A stretch of DNA of 64,000 nt from Fibrella aestuarina BUZ 2. GTDB lineage: Bacteria; Bacteroidota; Bacteroidia; Cytophagales; Spirosomataceae. Under the pieces are notes generated by a model. It searched no databases, was not told the DNA's origin, and saw only the letters and a list, made by a program, of their open reading frames with translations. The DNA lies in assembly GCF_000331105.1 (NCBI RefSeq), contig NC_020054.1:4677838-4741837 (forward strand), given 5' to 3'. Both the position numbers and the translations under genes were made by a program. This document shows positions 17,183-24,995 of this stretch, piece after piece; position 1 is the first letter of the stretch, and the number at the start of each line of letters is the position of its first letter.

Positions 17183-18529
17183 ATGACATTATTTGGTGCA
17201 TTCAACGAGGTATTGACCCCTGAAATACTGGCTAAAATTGCCCTGTATGAGGACGAACCTGCGGAGAAAACCACAAAAGCCGTCGAAGGCTTAGTACACA
17301 CTGTGTTTGGGGGCTTACTCAAACGCACCACCACCGAGATTGGCGTTAATCAACTATACAGTCAACTTCAAAAGAGTGGGTATGATGGCGCGCTGGCGGC
17401 CAATCTGAACGCCGTCCTGAAAGACGCCACCCAAACGCATACAGTCATCACCAACGGCAACGAGGCGATTAGTCGGCTGTTGCCCGCCATGAAAAGCTCC
17501 ATTGCGAGCATGATTTCCAGCTACGCCGGTATCCGTAACTCATCGGCCATTTCGCTGTTGGGCCTCACGGCGGCCGTTGTGCTCGATGTGCTGGGCAAAC
17601 AGGTTCGGGAGAAAAAACTCGACGCTGATGGCCTTGCAGCCTCGCTCTTCGATCAGCGTGAAGCGTTTATCAATGCCGTACCGGAAGGGTTATTCCCCCA
17701 ACTTGTTGAAAAGGTTGGTATTCAGCAAATTGTAGCGGGGGTAGCCACCCCGGCCAAACGGGCGGCCCAATCGCCTCCCCTGCGCAGTACGGGCACCGCC
17801 ACGCGCCCCGTCCCCCCCTCGACGGTATCGTTTGAACCCGACCCGGATGAAGACGGCGGCAATTCGCTCAGCAAGTGGCTCATCGGGCTTATTATTCTGG
17901 CCGCCCTCGGCGGGCTGGGGTACTACGCCTGGCAAAATACCCAGCAACATTCGGCCTCGACCGATACCGGCCTGGACGGTGCCCTGGTTTCCAGCGATAC
18001 CGCCCAGTCAGACACCGTAGCCCGCTCTCTGGCCGTTCCCGTTGACACGACCGCCGCACGCCCGGCGTCCGCAACGGCAGGCGCTACATCGGCCACGACC
18101 GCGACCGGAATCGGAACGGCACCGACGGCGGGTGGCGATGCGGCCTTCAACACGGCCCTGACAACGTACCTGAACGACGCCACACAGCCTAAAGGCCGCA
18201 TTTTTGAGCTGTCGGGCGTCACGTTTGCGCCAGCCTCGTTCAGCCTGACACCCGCCGCACAGGGCCAGATCAACACGTTGGTTCAGCAGCTCAAAGCCCG
18301 CCCCACGATGCAGGTGCAGTTGCAGGGCTACGCCAACGACGCACCGGGCCTCGGCCTGACCAATAAAGCCCTGTCGTTCAAGCGGGTCAACGTGATCAAA
18401 CAGCAGCTTGTTCTGGCGGGTATCAACTACCTGCGCGTGGATGCCATCGGATTGGGTACCGGCGTTAAACCCGGCGATCTGGGCAAGCAGCCCCAGAAGA
18501 AGATCAACGTCAAGATTATTTCGAAGTAA
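17183..18529 (+). CDS. DUF937 protein with one membrane segment and C-terminal OmpA domain
   Basis: 448 residues. The first 200 form a DUF937-type all-helical domain (LFGAFNEVLTPEIL, then SSAISLLGLTAAVVLDVLGK). A proline/serine linker leads to a single membrane helix at about 231-250 (WLIGLIILAALGGLGYYAW), then a Ser/Thr/Ala-rich linker and an OmpA-like domain (about 338-448; GVTFAPASFSLTPAAQGQIN, VQLQGYANDAPG). The topology implied is DUF937 in the cytoplasm and OmpA in the periplasm, anchored in the inner membrane. OmpA domains bind peptidoglycan; the function of DUF937 is unknown. The usual TDxxG...R signature is degraded (GYANDAPG..L), so peptidoglycan binding is uncertain. Confidence 0.85.
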   Translation: MTLFGAFNEVLTPEILAKIALYEDEPAEKTTKAVEGLVHTVFGGLLKRTTTEIGVNQLYSQLQKSGYDGALAANLNAVLKDATQTHTVITNGNEAISRLLPAMKSSIASMISSYAGIRNSSAISLLGLTAAVVLDVLGKQVREKKLDADGLAASLFDQREAFINAVPEGLFPQLVEKVGIQQIVAGVATPAKRAAQSPPLRSTGTATRPVPPSTVSFEPDPDEDGGNSLSKWLIGLIILAALGGLGYYAWQNTQQHSASTDTGLDGALVSSDTAQSDTVARSLAVPVDTTAARPASATAGATSATTATGIGTAPTAGGDAAFNTALTTYLNDATQPKGRIFELSGVTFAPASFSLTPAAQGQINTLVQQLKARPTMQVQLQGYANDAPGLGLTNKALSFKRVNVIKQQLVLAGINYLRVDAIGLGTGVKPGDLGKQPQKKINVKIISK

Positions 18530-18538
18530 TCGACGCGC

Positions 18539-18600
18539 AGAAAGCGGTCGCGGGCTTCACAGTGGTTAGCCAGACCCGGTGAAGCCCGCGACCGCTTTCT
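18539..18600. terminator. Perfect 22-bp inverted repeat after the DUF937-OmpA gene
   Basis: Arms 18539-18560 and 18579-18600 are perfectly complementary, with an 18-base loop, starting ten bases after the stop codon. The stem is GC-rich and there is no long T tract. Confidence 0.8.
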
Positions 18601-18655
18601 CGTATTTTGGCCGTTCCGTTTAGTAGGAACTATCCATAGCTTTCTTTGATGCTAT

Positions 18656-19660
18656 GTGAAAGATCAGGCAAAAAACATAACTTTAGTGCGTCAAGTGTAC
18701 GAAACGTCACCGGCACTGACTATTCCCGAACCTCATCAAAAGGAAAGCCTCAGTCGCAGGCAATTCCTTTCCCTGGCAGGTTTGTCGGCGCTGGCCATCG
18801 GGGCTGGTGCCGACAGCTTCGCCTACTCACGAGCCAAATCAGGCGTACAAATTGCGTACTCAGCCATCACGTGGGGCGGCAACGATCAGCAGGCAATCAC
18901 CGATCTGGCGGGTCTGGGCTATCGGGGCATTCAGTTGCGCGCCAATACCTTCGGGCCCTACCGCGCCAAACCCTCGGAACTGCGCGCCCTGCTGGAACAG
19001 CACAACCTACAGCTTGCCATGTTTTCGAGTGGTAACGTCGAAATCGATCCGGCCAAGTACCAAAGCACTATCGATCAGCACGTTGCCCATGCCTCGTTTG
19101 TGAAAGCGCTGGGCGGGTCGGCCATTCAGCTCACCAATTCGGCCCGGCCCAAAGACCGGCAACCCACCACCGACGAACTAAAACGGCTCGCCACGGTGAT
19201 GAACGAAATTGGCAAACAAACGGCTGATCTGGGTGTGCAGGCGGTGTACCACAATCACATGCATCAACTGGGTGAAACCCCGGCGGAAGTCGACGTGATT
19301 GTGCAGGCCATGAACCCCAGCGCGGTGAAGCTGCTGCTCGACATTGCCCACTACCGGCAGGGTGGCGGACAGCCCGAAAAAGCCGTTCGGCAATACCGCG
19401 ACATCCTGCACTCGCTCCACCTGAAAGACACGAAGTCGCCCCTGCCCGACCGGCCCAACGACCCCAACGCCTACAAATTCGTGGAACTCGGGCGCGGCAA
19501 CGTCAACGTACCGGCCGTATTCAAAGCCCTGAGCGATATTAATTTTAACGGCTGGGGTATCGTTGAACTCGACGGCGTGCCCGATCAGGGACGTACTGCA
19601 CTCCAGTGCGCCCAAACCAACAAAGACTACATCACCCAGACCCTGAAGGTCAAACTTTAA
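18656..19660 (+). CDS. Tat-exported sugar phosphate isomerase/epimerase-like TIM barrel
   Basis: 334 residues. A twin-arginine signal is visible at about residue 33 (LSRRQFLSLAGLSALAIG), after an unusually long n-region. The rest is an AP-endonuclease-2/xylose-isomerase TIM barrel: metal-ligand candidates are the acid residues in GIQLRANTFG, the VYHNHMHQ histidines, LLLDIAHYRQGG, SLHLKD and IVELDG. Such barrels isomerise or epimerise oxidised sugars. It is the first gene of a tight operon with a DUF1080 protein (2-base gap) and a Gfo/Idh/MocA protein. The start is a GTG at 18656; no ATG precedes the Tat motif. Confidence 0.88.
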   Translation: MKDQAKNITLVRQVYETSPALTIPEPHQKESLSRRQFLSLAGLSALAIGAGADSFAYSRAKSGVQIAYSAITWGGNDQQAITDLAGLGYRGIQLRANTFGPYRAKPSELRALLEQHNLQLAMFSSGNVEIDPAKYQSTIDQHVAHASFVKALGGSAIQLTNSARPKDRQPTTDELKRLATVMNEIGKQTADLGVQAVYHNHMHQLGETPAEVDVIVQAMNPSAVKLLLDIAHYRQGGGQPEKAVRQYRDILHSLHLKDTKSPLPDRPNDPNAYKFVELGRGNVNVPAVFKALSDINFNGWGIVELDGVPDQGRTALQCAQTNKDYITQTLKVKL

Positions 19661-19662
19661 TT

Positions 19663-20421
19663 ATGCTTAACGTAACGAAATACGTACCCCTGGCGGCCCT
19701 GGCCGTTGCTGTTCTCGTTCAGCCCGCTGCGGCTCCCGATGCGCCCAACACCCTGACTAAACAGGAGCAACGCGACGGCTGGAAACTGCTGTTCGACGGC
19801 AAAACCACCAAAGGCTGGCGCGGAGCTTACAAAGAAAGTTTTCCCCAGCGCGGCTGGTCGGTCAACGACGGGACGCTGTCGATTCAGAAAACCGACGGGT
19901 CGGAATCGACCAACTTCGGCGACATTGTCACGACGGACGAATACAGCCAGTTTGACCTGCGCTTCGACTTCAAACTGAGTGAAGGCGCCAACAGCGGCCT
20001 GAAGTACTTCGTGGCCGAGCAATCGCCCAAACCGGCGGGGTCGGCCTTCGGACTCGAATACCAGGTACTCGACGATGAGCGCCACCCCGACGCCAAGATG
20101 GGCCGCGACGGCAACCGCACCGTAGGCTCGCTGTATGACCTGATTCCCGCCAAAGACAAAAAAGTAAACCCGATCGGGCAATGGAACAGTGGCCGGGTGC
20201 TGGTGCGTGGCAACCATGTGGAACACTGGCTCAATGGCAGCAAGGTGGTTGAGTATGAGCGGGGCAGCGACGCCTTTCGTGAACTGGTAGCCAAGAGCAA
20301 ATACGCCGCCCCGCAGTATAACAGCAATGGGCGGTTTGGCGAAGCCCCCAAGGGCCACATCCTGTTGCAGGACCACGGCGATCACGTCGAATTCCGTAAC
20401 ATCAAGATTAAAACGTTGTAG
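19663..20421 (+). CDS. Exported DUF1080 protein (3-keto-disaccharide hydrolase family)
   Basis: 252 residues with a signal sequence (YVPLAALAVAVLVQPAAA). The mature protein is a concanavalin-like beta-sandwich of the DUF1080 family: GWKLLFDGKTTKGWRG at the start, FDLRFDFKLSEGANSGLKYF, GLEYQVLDDERHPDA, and the closing GHILLQDHGDHVEFRNIKIK. Members of this family cleave or eliminate 3-keto-glycosides in the periplasm. Its operon partners, an epimerase-like barrel and an oxidoreductase, are those expected for a pathway that first oxidises a sugar at C3. The actual glycan is unknown. Confidence 0.9.
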   Translation: MLNVTKYVPLAALAVAVLVQPAAAPDAPNTLTKQEQRDGWKLLFDGKTTKGWRGAYKESFPQRGWSVNDGTLSIQKTDGSESTNFGDIVTTDEYSQFDLRFDFKLSEGANSGLKYFVAEQSPKPAGSAFGLEYQVLDDERHPDAKMGRDGNRTVGSLYDLIPAKDKKVNPIGQWNSGRVLVRGNHVEHWLNGSKVVEYERGSDAFRELVAKSKYAAPQYNSNGRFGEAPKGHILLQDHGDHVEFRNIKIKTL

Positions 20422-20422
20422 C

Positions 20423-20476
20423 ACCAAAGCTCCAGCTTTGGTAAAACCCTTAACAACACCGGCGCTGGAGCGCCGG
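20423..20476. other. Two small hairpins between the DUF1080 and oxidoreductase genes
   Basis: ACCAAAGCT / AGCTTTGGT (9 bp, loop CC) at 20423-20442 and CCGGCGC / GCGCCGG (7 bp, loop TGGA) at 20459-20476. Their loops share CTCCAG/CTGGAG complementarity. A REP-like mRNA-stabilising element inside the operon is possible. Confidence 0.5.
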
Positions 20477-20485
20477 GCTACTTCC

Positions 20486-21814
20486 ATGCAAAACCGTCGT
20501 GATTTTATTAAATCGTCGGCCCTCGCTGGCCTCGGCATGAGCTTCTCGGCGAGCAGCTATGCCCGTATTCTGGGCGCCAATGAGCGAGTACGTGTTGGCG
20601 TTATCGGCTTCTCGGACCGCTTCCGTCAGTCGCTGGCCCCCGCTTTCGCTGGTCATTCCAAAGAGATGAACTTCGCCTTCGTGGGCGTATCGGACCTCTG
20701 GAGCCGCCGCCGCGACGAAGCCAAAGCCTTCCTGACGGGTAAAGGCTGGGCCGATGCGGGTAACTTCTCGATGAACCGCAACAATGATGAACTGCTCGAC
20801 CGCAAGGACATCGACGCCGTCATCATCAGCACCGCCGATTTTCAGCACGCCATTCACTGCGCCGAAGCCGTTGAGGCGGGCCGCGACGTGTACGTGGAGA
20901 AGCCCTTCGCCGAATCGATGGAAGACGCCCGCAAGGCACTGAAAGCCGTCGAGAAGTCGAAGAAGATCGTGCAGGTAGGCTCGCAGCGGCGGTCGGCTCC
21001 CAACTACCACGCAGCCAACGAATACATCAAATCGGGTAAGTTTGGTGACGTATCGATGGTTGAAATGACCTGGAACGTCAACCAGCCCGGTCGCTGGCGC
21101 CGGCCCAAACTGGTGTCGGAGATCCGGCAGGAAGATACCGATTGGAAACGCTTCCTTATGAACCGGCCCGCCGAGGCGTGGGACCCGCGCAAATACCTCG
21201 AATACCGGCTGTTCTACCCCTATTCGTCGGGCATTCCGGGGCAGTGGATGTCGCACCAGATCGATACGGTACACTGGTTCAGCGGCTACGATCACCCCCG
21301 TTCGGTGGTGGCCAACGGAGGCGTATATGTCTGGAAAGACGGGCGCGTCAACCCCGATACGTTCACGGCCGTTTTCGATTACGGCCCGGACAACGACAAG
21401 GCAAAAGGCTTCCAGGTGCTCTACTCGTCGCGGATGCATAACGAGGCGGGCGGCACCAAGGAATACTACTACTCAAACGGGGGGATGATCAACCTCGACA
21501 CCAACAAGATCACGCCAGAGGGCGGTCTGGAGGAGCGCTACGCCAAAGAAATGGGCATGAAAGCGAACCTACTGCCAACGATGTCACTTGGCGAAACAGC
21601 CCGGATGGAGACAGGTGCCAACACCGGCGGTGATCCTATGACGTCGCTGCACATGCGCAACTGGATGGAATGCGTGCGCAGCCGCAACGAACCTAATGCA
21701 CCCGCCCGTGTCGGTTTCAACCACTCAGTAGCCAACATCATGGCCACGAAAGCCTACCAGACCGGCCGCCGTGTCACCTGGGACAGCCAGAAATCGGATA
21801 TAGTGGTGTCGTAA
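20486..21814 (+). CDS. Tat-exported Gfo/Idh/MocA family oxidoreductase
   Basis: 442 residues. A short twin-arginine signal opens the protein (NRRDFIKSSALAGLGMS). The NAD(P)-binding Rossmann domain follows (VRVGVIGFSDRFR, DAVIISTADFQH), then the VEKPFAES motif with the conserved E-K-P lysine and the alpha/beta C-terminal domain with SHQIDTVHWFSG, where the His-Asp-His pattern lies in the sugar site. These enzymes oxidise or reduce a ring hydroxyl. As third gene after an epimerase-like barrel and a DUF1080 protein, it likely makes or consumes a 3-keto sugar in the periplasm. The ATG at 20486 is chosen because the Tat signal begins there. Confidence 0.92.
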   Translation: MQNRRDFIKSSALAGLGMSFSASSYARILGANERVRVGVIGFSDRFRQSLAPAFAGHSKEMNFAFVGVSDLWSRRRDEAKAFLTGKGWADAGNFSMNRNNDELLDRKDIDAVIISTADFQHAIHCAEAVEAGRDVYVEKPFAESMEDARKALKAVEKSKKIVQVGSQRRSAPNYHAANEYIKSGKFGDVSMVEMTWNVNQPGRWRRPKLVSEIRQEDTDWKRFLMNRPAEAWDPRKYLEYRLFYPYSSGIPGQWMSHQIDTVHWFSGYDHPRSVVANGGVYVWKDGRVNPDTFTAVFDYGPDNDKAKGFQVLYSSRMHNEAGGTKEYYYSNGGMINLDTNKITPEGGLEERYAKEMGMKANLLPTMSLGETARMETGANTGGDPMTSLHMRNWMECVRSRNEPNAPARVGFNHSVANIMATKAYQTGRRVTWDSQKSDIVVS

Positions 21815-21829
21815 GCCACCAATAAAGAG

Positions 21830-21941
21830 AGTCGATTAAGAAAAGAAGTCCGGAGTCTGGACAGTCGTTTTAGTGTTGCTTACGCGAAGCGTTCACATTG
21901 AAATGACTGTCCGGACTCCGGACTTCTTTTCTTAATCGACT
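21830..21941. terminator. 37-bp near-perfect inverted repeat between convergent genes
   Basis: Arms 21830-21866 and 21905-21941 match at 36 of 37 positions; the single mismatch is a G-U pair in the plus-strand RNA. The 38-base loop holds a smaller GCTT/AAGC stem. It lies exactly between the oxidoreductase stop and the end of the leftward TrpF-like gene. Confidence 0.85.
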
Positions 21942-21959
21942 TTCCAGCCTTCTGTCTGT

Positions 21960-22580
21960 TTACTCCTCTTCGATGGCTTCGAGCACGTCCATGAGTGCCC
22001 CGAAGTCTTTGCTACCAGGGCGTTCTTCCGTGCCGCCCGTCAGCGCGATACCGGCTACCGGTACGTTGTCGAGCAGCGTATGAATAGCGTCGGCGGCGAT
22101 GCCGATGCCCAGCAACACAGGGTGGCGCCGGGAAAGGCGCGTCAACGAGGTTGTCAGATCAGCATCGAGATGCAGGGGCGAGGGGCTTTCGAGCAGCAGG
22201 TAATCGATGCCGGGCAGTTCCGTGTTGGCGAGCGTATCCAGTTGATCCAGTGTCGTAACAATCAACTCGACGCGCAGGATCAGCGGTTTGCCGAACGTAC
22301 CCAGGTACGGCAACAGCGCGGCTTCATCCACCTGCAACACGTCGGGTTGGTAGGTGTTCATTAGCTGCTCAATGACGTCGGGGTCGTCGCTTTGGGTTTC
22401 GCCTACGATGTGGACGCCCGCCACCCAACCACGCATCTCGTTGAAACGCGCCGGATCGACGTAGTCGGGCGATTCGGCATCCATCGAGAAGCCCAGCAGA
22501 TCGACGCCCATGCCCGCGCAGTAGCGGGCGTCGCTTAAATTGGTTACGTTACTGATTTTTACCGTGGTCTGTAGCGCCAT
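21960..22580 (-). CDS. TrpF-like (beta/alpha)8 protein with altered catalytic residues
   Basis: 206 residues, the size of phosphoribosylanthranilate isomerase. The framework matches TrpF: VKISNVTNLSDARYC for the usual KICG-TN-EDA, GVDLLGF, YLLLESPS for the FLLDS strand, and a phosphate-loop-like ALTGGTEERPGSKD near the C terminus. However the general base Cys of KICG is Ser (S10), the following Gly is Asn, and the general acid Asp of LLDS is Glu. It is therefore unlikely to be a normal TrpF. No other tryptophan gene is near; it follows the cysteine desulfurase gene by 53 bases and probably shares its transcript. Family fold is likely, function unknown. Confidence 0.7.
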   Translation of the reverse strand: MALQTTVKISNVTNLSDARYCAGMGVDLLGFSMDAESPDYVDPARFNEMRGWVAGVHIVGETQSDDPDVIEQLMNTYQPDVLQVDEAALLPYLGTFGKPLILRVELIVTTLDQLDTLANTELPGIDYLLLESPSPLHLDADLTTSLTRLSRRHPVLLGIGIAADAIHTLLDNVPVAGIALTGGTEERPGSKDFGALMDVLEAIEEE

Positions 22581-22633
22581 GCTGTAAACAGGTCAAGGGA
22601 TTAATGGCCGGGGCCAGGTACGTTGGTTTGCGT

Positions 22634-23812
22634 TTATACGTTTACACCCGCATACAACTCGGCCACTTTGGCAACGGCGTAATCGACCTCCTCAGCGGTA
22701 TTGTATTTACCGAAAGAGAACCGCACATTGGCCCGGTTCGGGTCGATGCCGGGTAAGGCGTTCAGTACGTGCGAGCCCACATCGGTGCCACTCGAACAGG
22801 CCGATCCACCGGATACCGATATCCCGGCAATGTCGAGGTTGAAGAGTAGCATGTCGTTAATGTCGGAAGGCGGCAGGCTGACGCTCAACACGGTGTACAG
22901 GCTTTTGTCCAGATCGGCCGAATCACCATTGAACAGCACGGGCCCGCCAGCGTGCTCGCCGAACTGGGCGCGGAGCTGATCGATCATGCGTTGTTTCAGC
23001 CCTTCGATATGGCGACGGTGCTCGGCCATGTCGGCATAGGCGATTTCCAGCGCTTTGGCCAGGCCCACGATACCATAGACGTTTTCGGTGCCGCCCCGCC
23101 GGTTACGCTCCTGCGAGCCACCGTGGATAAACGGCTGAATAGGCTTGCGGGCCGTCGGGCGGGCGTAGAGAAACCCAACGCCTTTGGGACCGTGAAATTT
23201 GTGGGCGGCGCCGACCAGAAAGTCGACCTTGAGCTCCTGCACGTTGTGCCGATAGTGACCCATCGTCTGGACCGTATCGCAGTGCCAGACCGCGTTATAC
23301 TGCTCCCGCAACGTACCCACGCGGTCCATGTCGAGCAGGTTGCCGATTTCGTTGTTACCGTGCATGAGCGACACCAGCGATCCGCCGGCGGCCGCTCCCG
23401 CCTGTAACAGCGCTTCCAGGTGATCGTAGTTGAGGCGACCACGCGCATCCACTTCGACCAGATCAAGCTTAATCTTGCCCTCATGAGCCAGGTGTTGCAG
23501 CGTGTGCAATACAGCGTGGTGTTCCAGCGGCGACGTGATGGCGTGCGTCAGGCCGTAGGTTTCGATGCTCCCGCAGATAGCCGTATTGTCGGCCTCGGTA
23601 CCACCCGAGGTAAAAACGATTTCGGCGGGAGCCGCATGGAGCAGCGACGCCACCGTTTTACGCGCTTTTTCGATGGCCGACCGGACCACACGCCCGTGCC
23701 CGTGGATAGACGACGGATTACCAAAATTGTCCTGCATCAGGGGCAGCATGGCCTCCAGCACGGCCGGGTCGAGCCGGGTGGTGGCGGCATTATCGAAATA
23801 AACGCGTTGCAT
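22634..23812 (-). CDS. Cysteine desulfurase (NifS/IscS type)
   Basis: 392-residue PLP enzyme that takes sulfur from L-cysteine as an enzyme persulfide, for iron-sulfur clusters, thiolated tRNA or other acceptors. Seen: FDNAATTRLDP at the start, FTSGGTEADN, the HHAV PLP-stacking His, the Schiff-base lysine K205 in GAAHKFHGPKG, and the active-site cysteine C339 in GISVSGGSACSSG. The Cys lies in a group I-like loop (ACSSG). No iscU, sufE or thiI gene is adjacent, so the sulfur acceptor is unknown. A TAGTTTTG -7 box lies 22 bases upstream. Confidence 0.95.
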   Translation of the reverse strand: MQRVYFDNAATTRLDPAVLEAMLPLMQDNFGNPSSIHGHGRVVRSAIEKARKTVASLLHAAPAEIVFTSGGTEADNTAICGSIETYGLTHAITSPLEHHAVLHTLQHLAHEGKIKLDLVEVDARGRLNYDHLEALLQAGAAAGGSLVSLMHGNNEIGNLLDMDRVGTLREQYNAVWHCDTVQTMGHYRHNVQELKVDFLVGAAHKFHGPKGVGFLYARPTARKPIQPFIHGGSQERNRRGGTENVYGIVGLAKALEIAYADMAEHRRHIEGLKQRMIDQLRAQFGEHAGGPVLFNGDSADLDKSLYTVLSVSLPPSDINDMLLFNLDIAGISVSGGSACSSGTDVGSHVLNALPGIDPNRANVRFSFGKYNTAEEVDYAVAKVAELYAGVNV

Positions 23813-23834
23813 AGGTTGTGAAGAGATCGGGACA

Positions 23835-23842
23835 CAAAACTA
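23835..23842 (-). promoter_or_regulatory. -7 box (TAGTTTTG) for the cysteine desulfurase gene
   Basis: Leftward TAGTTTTG fits TAnnTTTG exactly, 22 bases before the ATG. A matching -33 box is not obvious. Confidence 0.5.
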
Positions 23843-24184
23843 CGAATCCTCTGTCGACTTAACCACCGCATACGCCGATCGGGTTCATCAGCGGTCGGTT
23901 TGGGGCCATCAGTTGGTTAGGTACGTCGACCGTATCATCCGATCATACCGCATTTGCTGATGCGCCGCCCGTCTGATTACCAGCGGTTTTCCAGCGTGCC
24001 ACGCGCGGAAGGCCGTTTGCCATTCGCTTACGGGGATTCACTACATCGCCCTGCCGGATCGGGTCGGGGGCGGCCGGCTCATGCGGGCAGAGTTTCGGCG
24101 TTGGCCCCTACTCTACCTGACCAGCCTGTTGATCTGACGCTTTTATCGGCACTAAGCCAATCGGAAAGGGCGTATTTTTGTCCG
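23843..24184. other. Intergenic region without a supported gene
   Basis: About 340 bases between divergent genes. An open frame continues upstream of the DUF2461 gene but its product is low-complexity and arginine-rich. A TATTTTTG -7-like box at 24173-24180 sits only four bases before the DUF2461 ATG, which would imply a nearly leaderless mRNA. One GGTACGT motif occurs near 23918. Confidence 0.4.
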
Positions 24185-24883
24185 ATGCGAACAGTGAACA
24201 ACCCCTCCACGGCCATCACGGCCCCTACGTTTACCTTTCTGGCCGAACTGGTCCAGAACAACAATCGCGACTGGTTTCAGGCCAATCGGGCGCGTTACGA
24301 TGCCGCCAAAGCCGAGGTCGAAGGCCTCACCATCCGCCTGATTCAGGGCGTTTCGACCTTCCAGCCGTTGCCCAACACTGCCCCCAAAGACTGTATTTTC
24401 CGGATCAACCGCGACATCCGGTTTTCGAAAGACAAAGCGCCCTACAAGCCCAATTTTGCCATCGCCATCGGGCCGGGCGGTCGGCATTCCGGGCAGATCG
24501 ATTACTACCTGCACATTCAGCCGGGCAACGAGTCGTTTCTGGGAGCAGGCATGTGGCAGGCGACACCCGCTCAACTGGCGCAGTTCCGGCAGGAAATCGA
24601 CTACAATGTGGATTCGCTCAAACAGATCATCGACAACCCGACGTTTCGGGCGTACTTCCCCGACGTTTGGGGCGAATCCACCAAAACCGCTCCGAAAGGC
24701 TATTCGGCCGACCATCCCGACATTGATTTACTGAAGCGGAAACAGCTGTTTTTCATGCACCGCTACTCCGACAAGGAGGTGCTGAAACCCAACTTTGCCG
24801 ACGAGGTGGTCCGGGGTTGCCAGCTCATCAAACCTTACTGCGACTGGCTGAACGAGTTGTTCGGCGAGGTAAGCGCAACCTAA
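24185..24883 (+). CDS. DUF2461 domain protein
   Basis: 232 residues covering one complete DUF2461 (TIGR02453-type) domain: FTFLAELVQNNNRDWFQANRA at the start, CIFRINRDIRFSKDKAPYK in the middle (the family's R-x-x-RD-x-RFSKDK-PYK signature) and YYLHIQPGNESFLGAGMW. The family is widespread in Bacteroidota and other bacteria; no activity is established. The ATG at 24185 matches the family start. It is convergent with the PIG-L gene, with a perfect long palindrome between them. Confidence 0.92.
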   Translation: MRTVNNPSTAITAPTFTFLAELVQNNNRDWFQANRARYDAAKAEVEGLTIRLIQGVSTFQPLPNTAPKDCIFRINRDIRFSKDKAPYKPNFAIAIGPGGRHSGQIDYYLHIQPGNESFLGAGMWQATPAQLAQFRQEIDYNVDSLKQIIDNPTFRAYFPDVWGESTKTAPKGYSADHPDIDLLKRKQLFFMHRYSDKEVLKPNFADEVVRGCQLIKPYCDWLNELFGEVSAT

Positions 24884-24902
24884 TGATTGTAGAAAACTTG
24901 CC

Positions 24903-24973
24903 GTAAGGCAGAGGCCCGCCGAACGGCACAAAGAATTCAATTCTTTGTGCCGTTCGGCGGGCCTCTGCCTTAC
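24903..24973. terminator. Perfect 71-base palindrome (35-bp arms, one-base centre) between convergent genes
   Basis: Arms 24903-24937 and 24939-24973 are exact reverse complements separated by a single C at 24938. In RNA from either strand this would form a very stable hairpin. In DNA it could extrude a cruciform and would be a substrate for SbcCD-type nucleases, so its perfect state is notable. It begins 20 bases after the DUF2461 stop. Confidence 0.9.
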
Positions 24974-24995
24974 TCTGTGGTACGGCCTACTACGG

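Noticed and set aside
20423..20476. Insertion sequence ends
   Set aside because: The two hairpins are different, short, and no transposase or target duplication is present.
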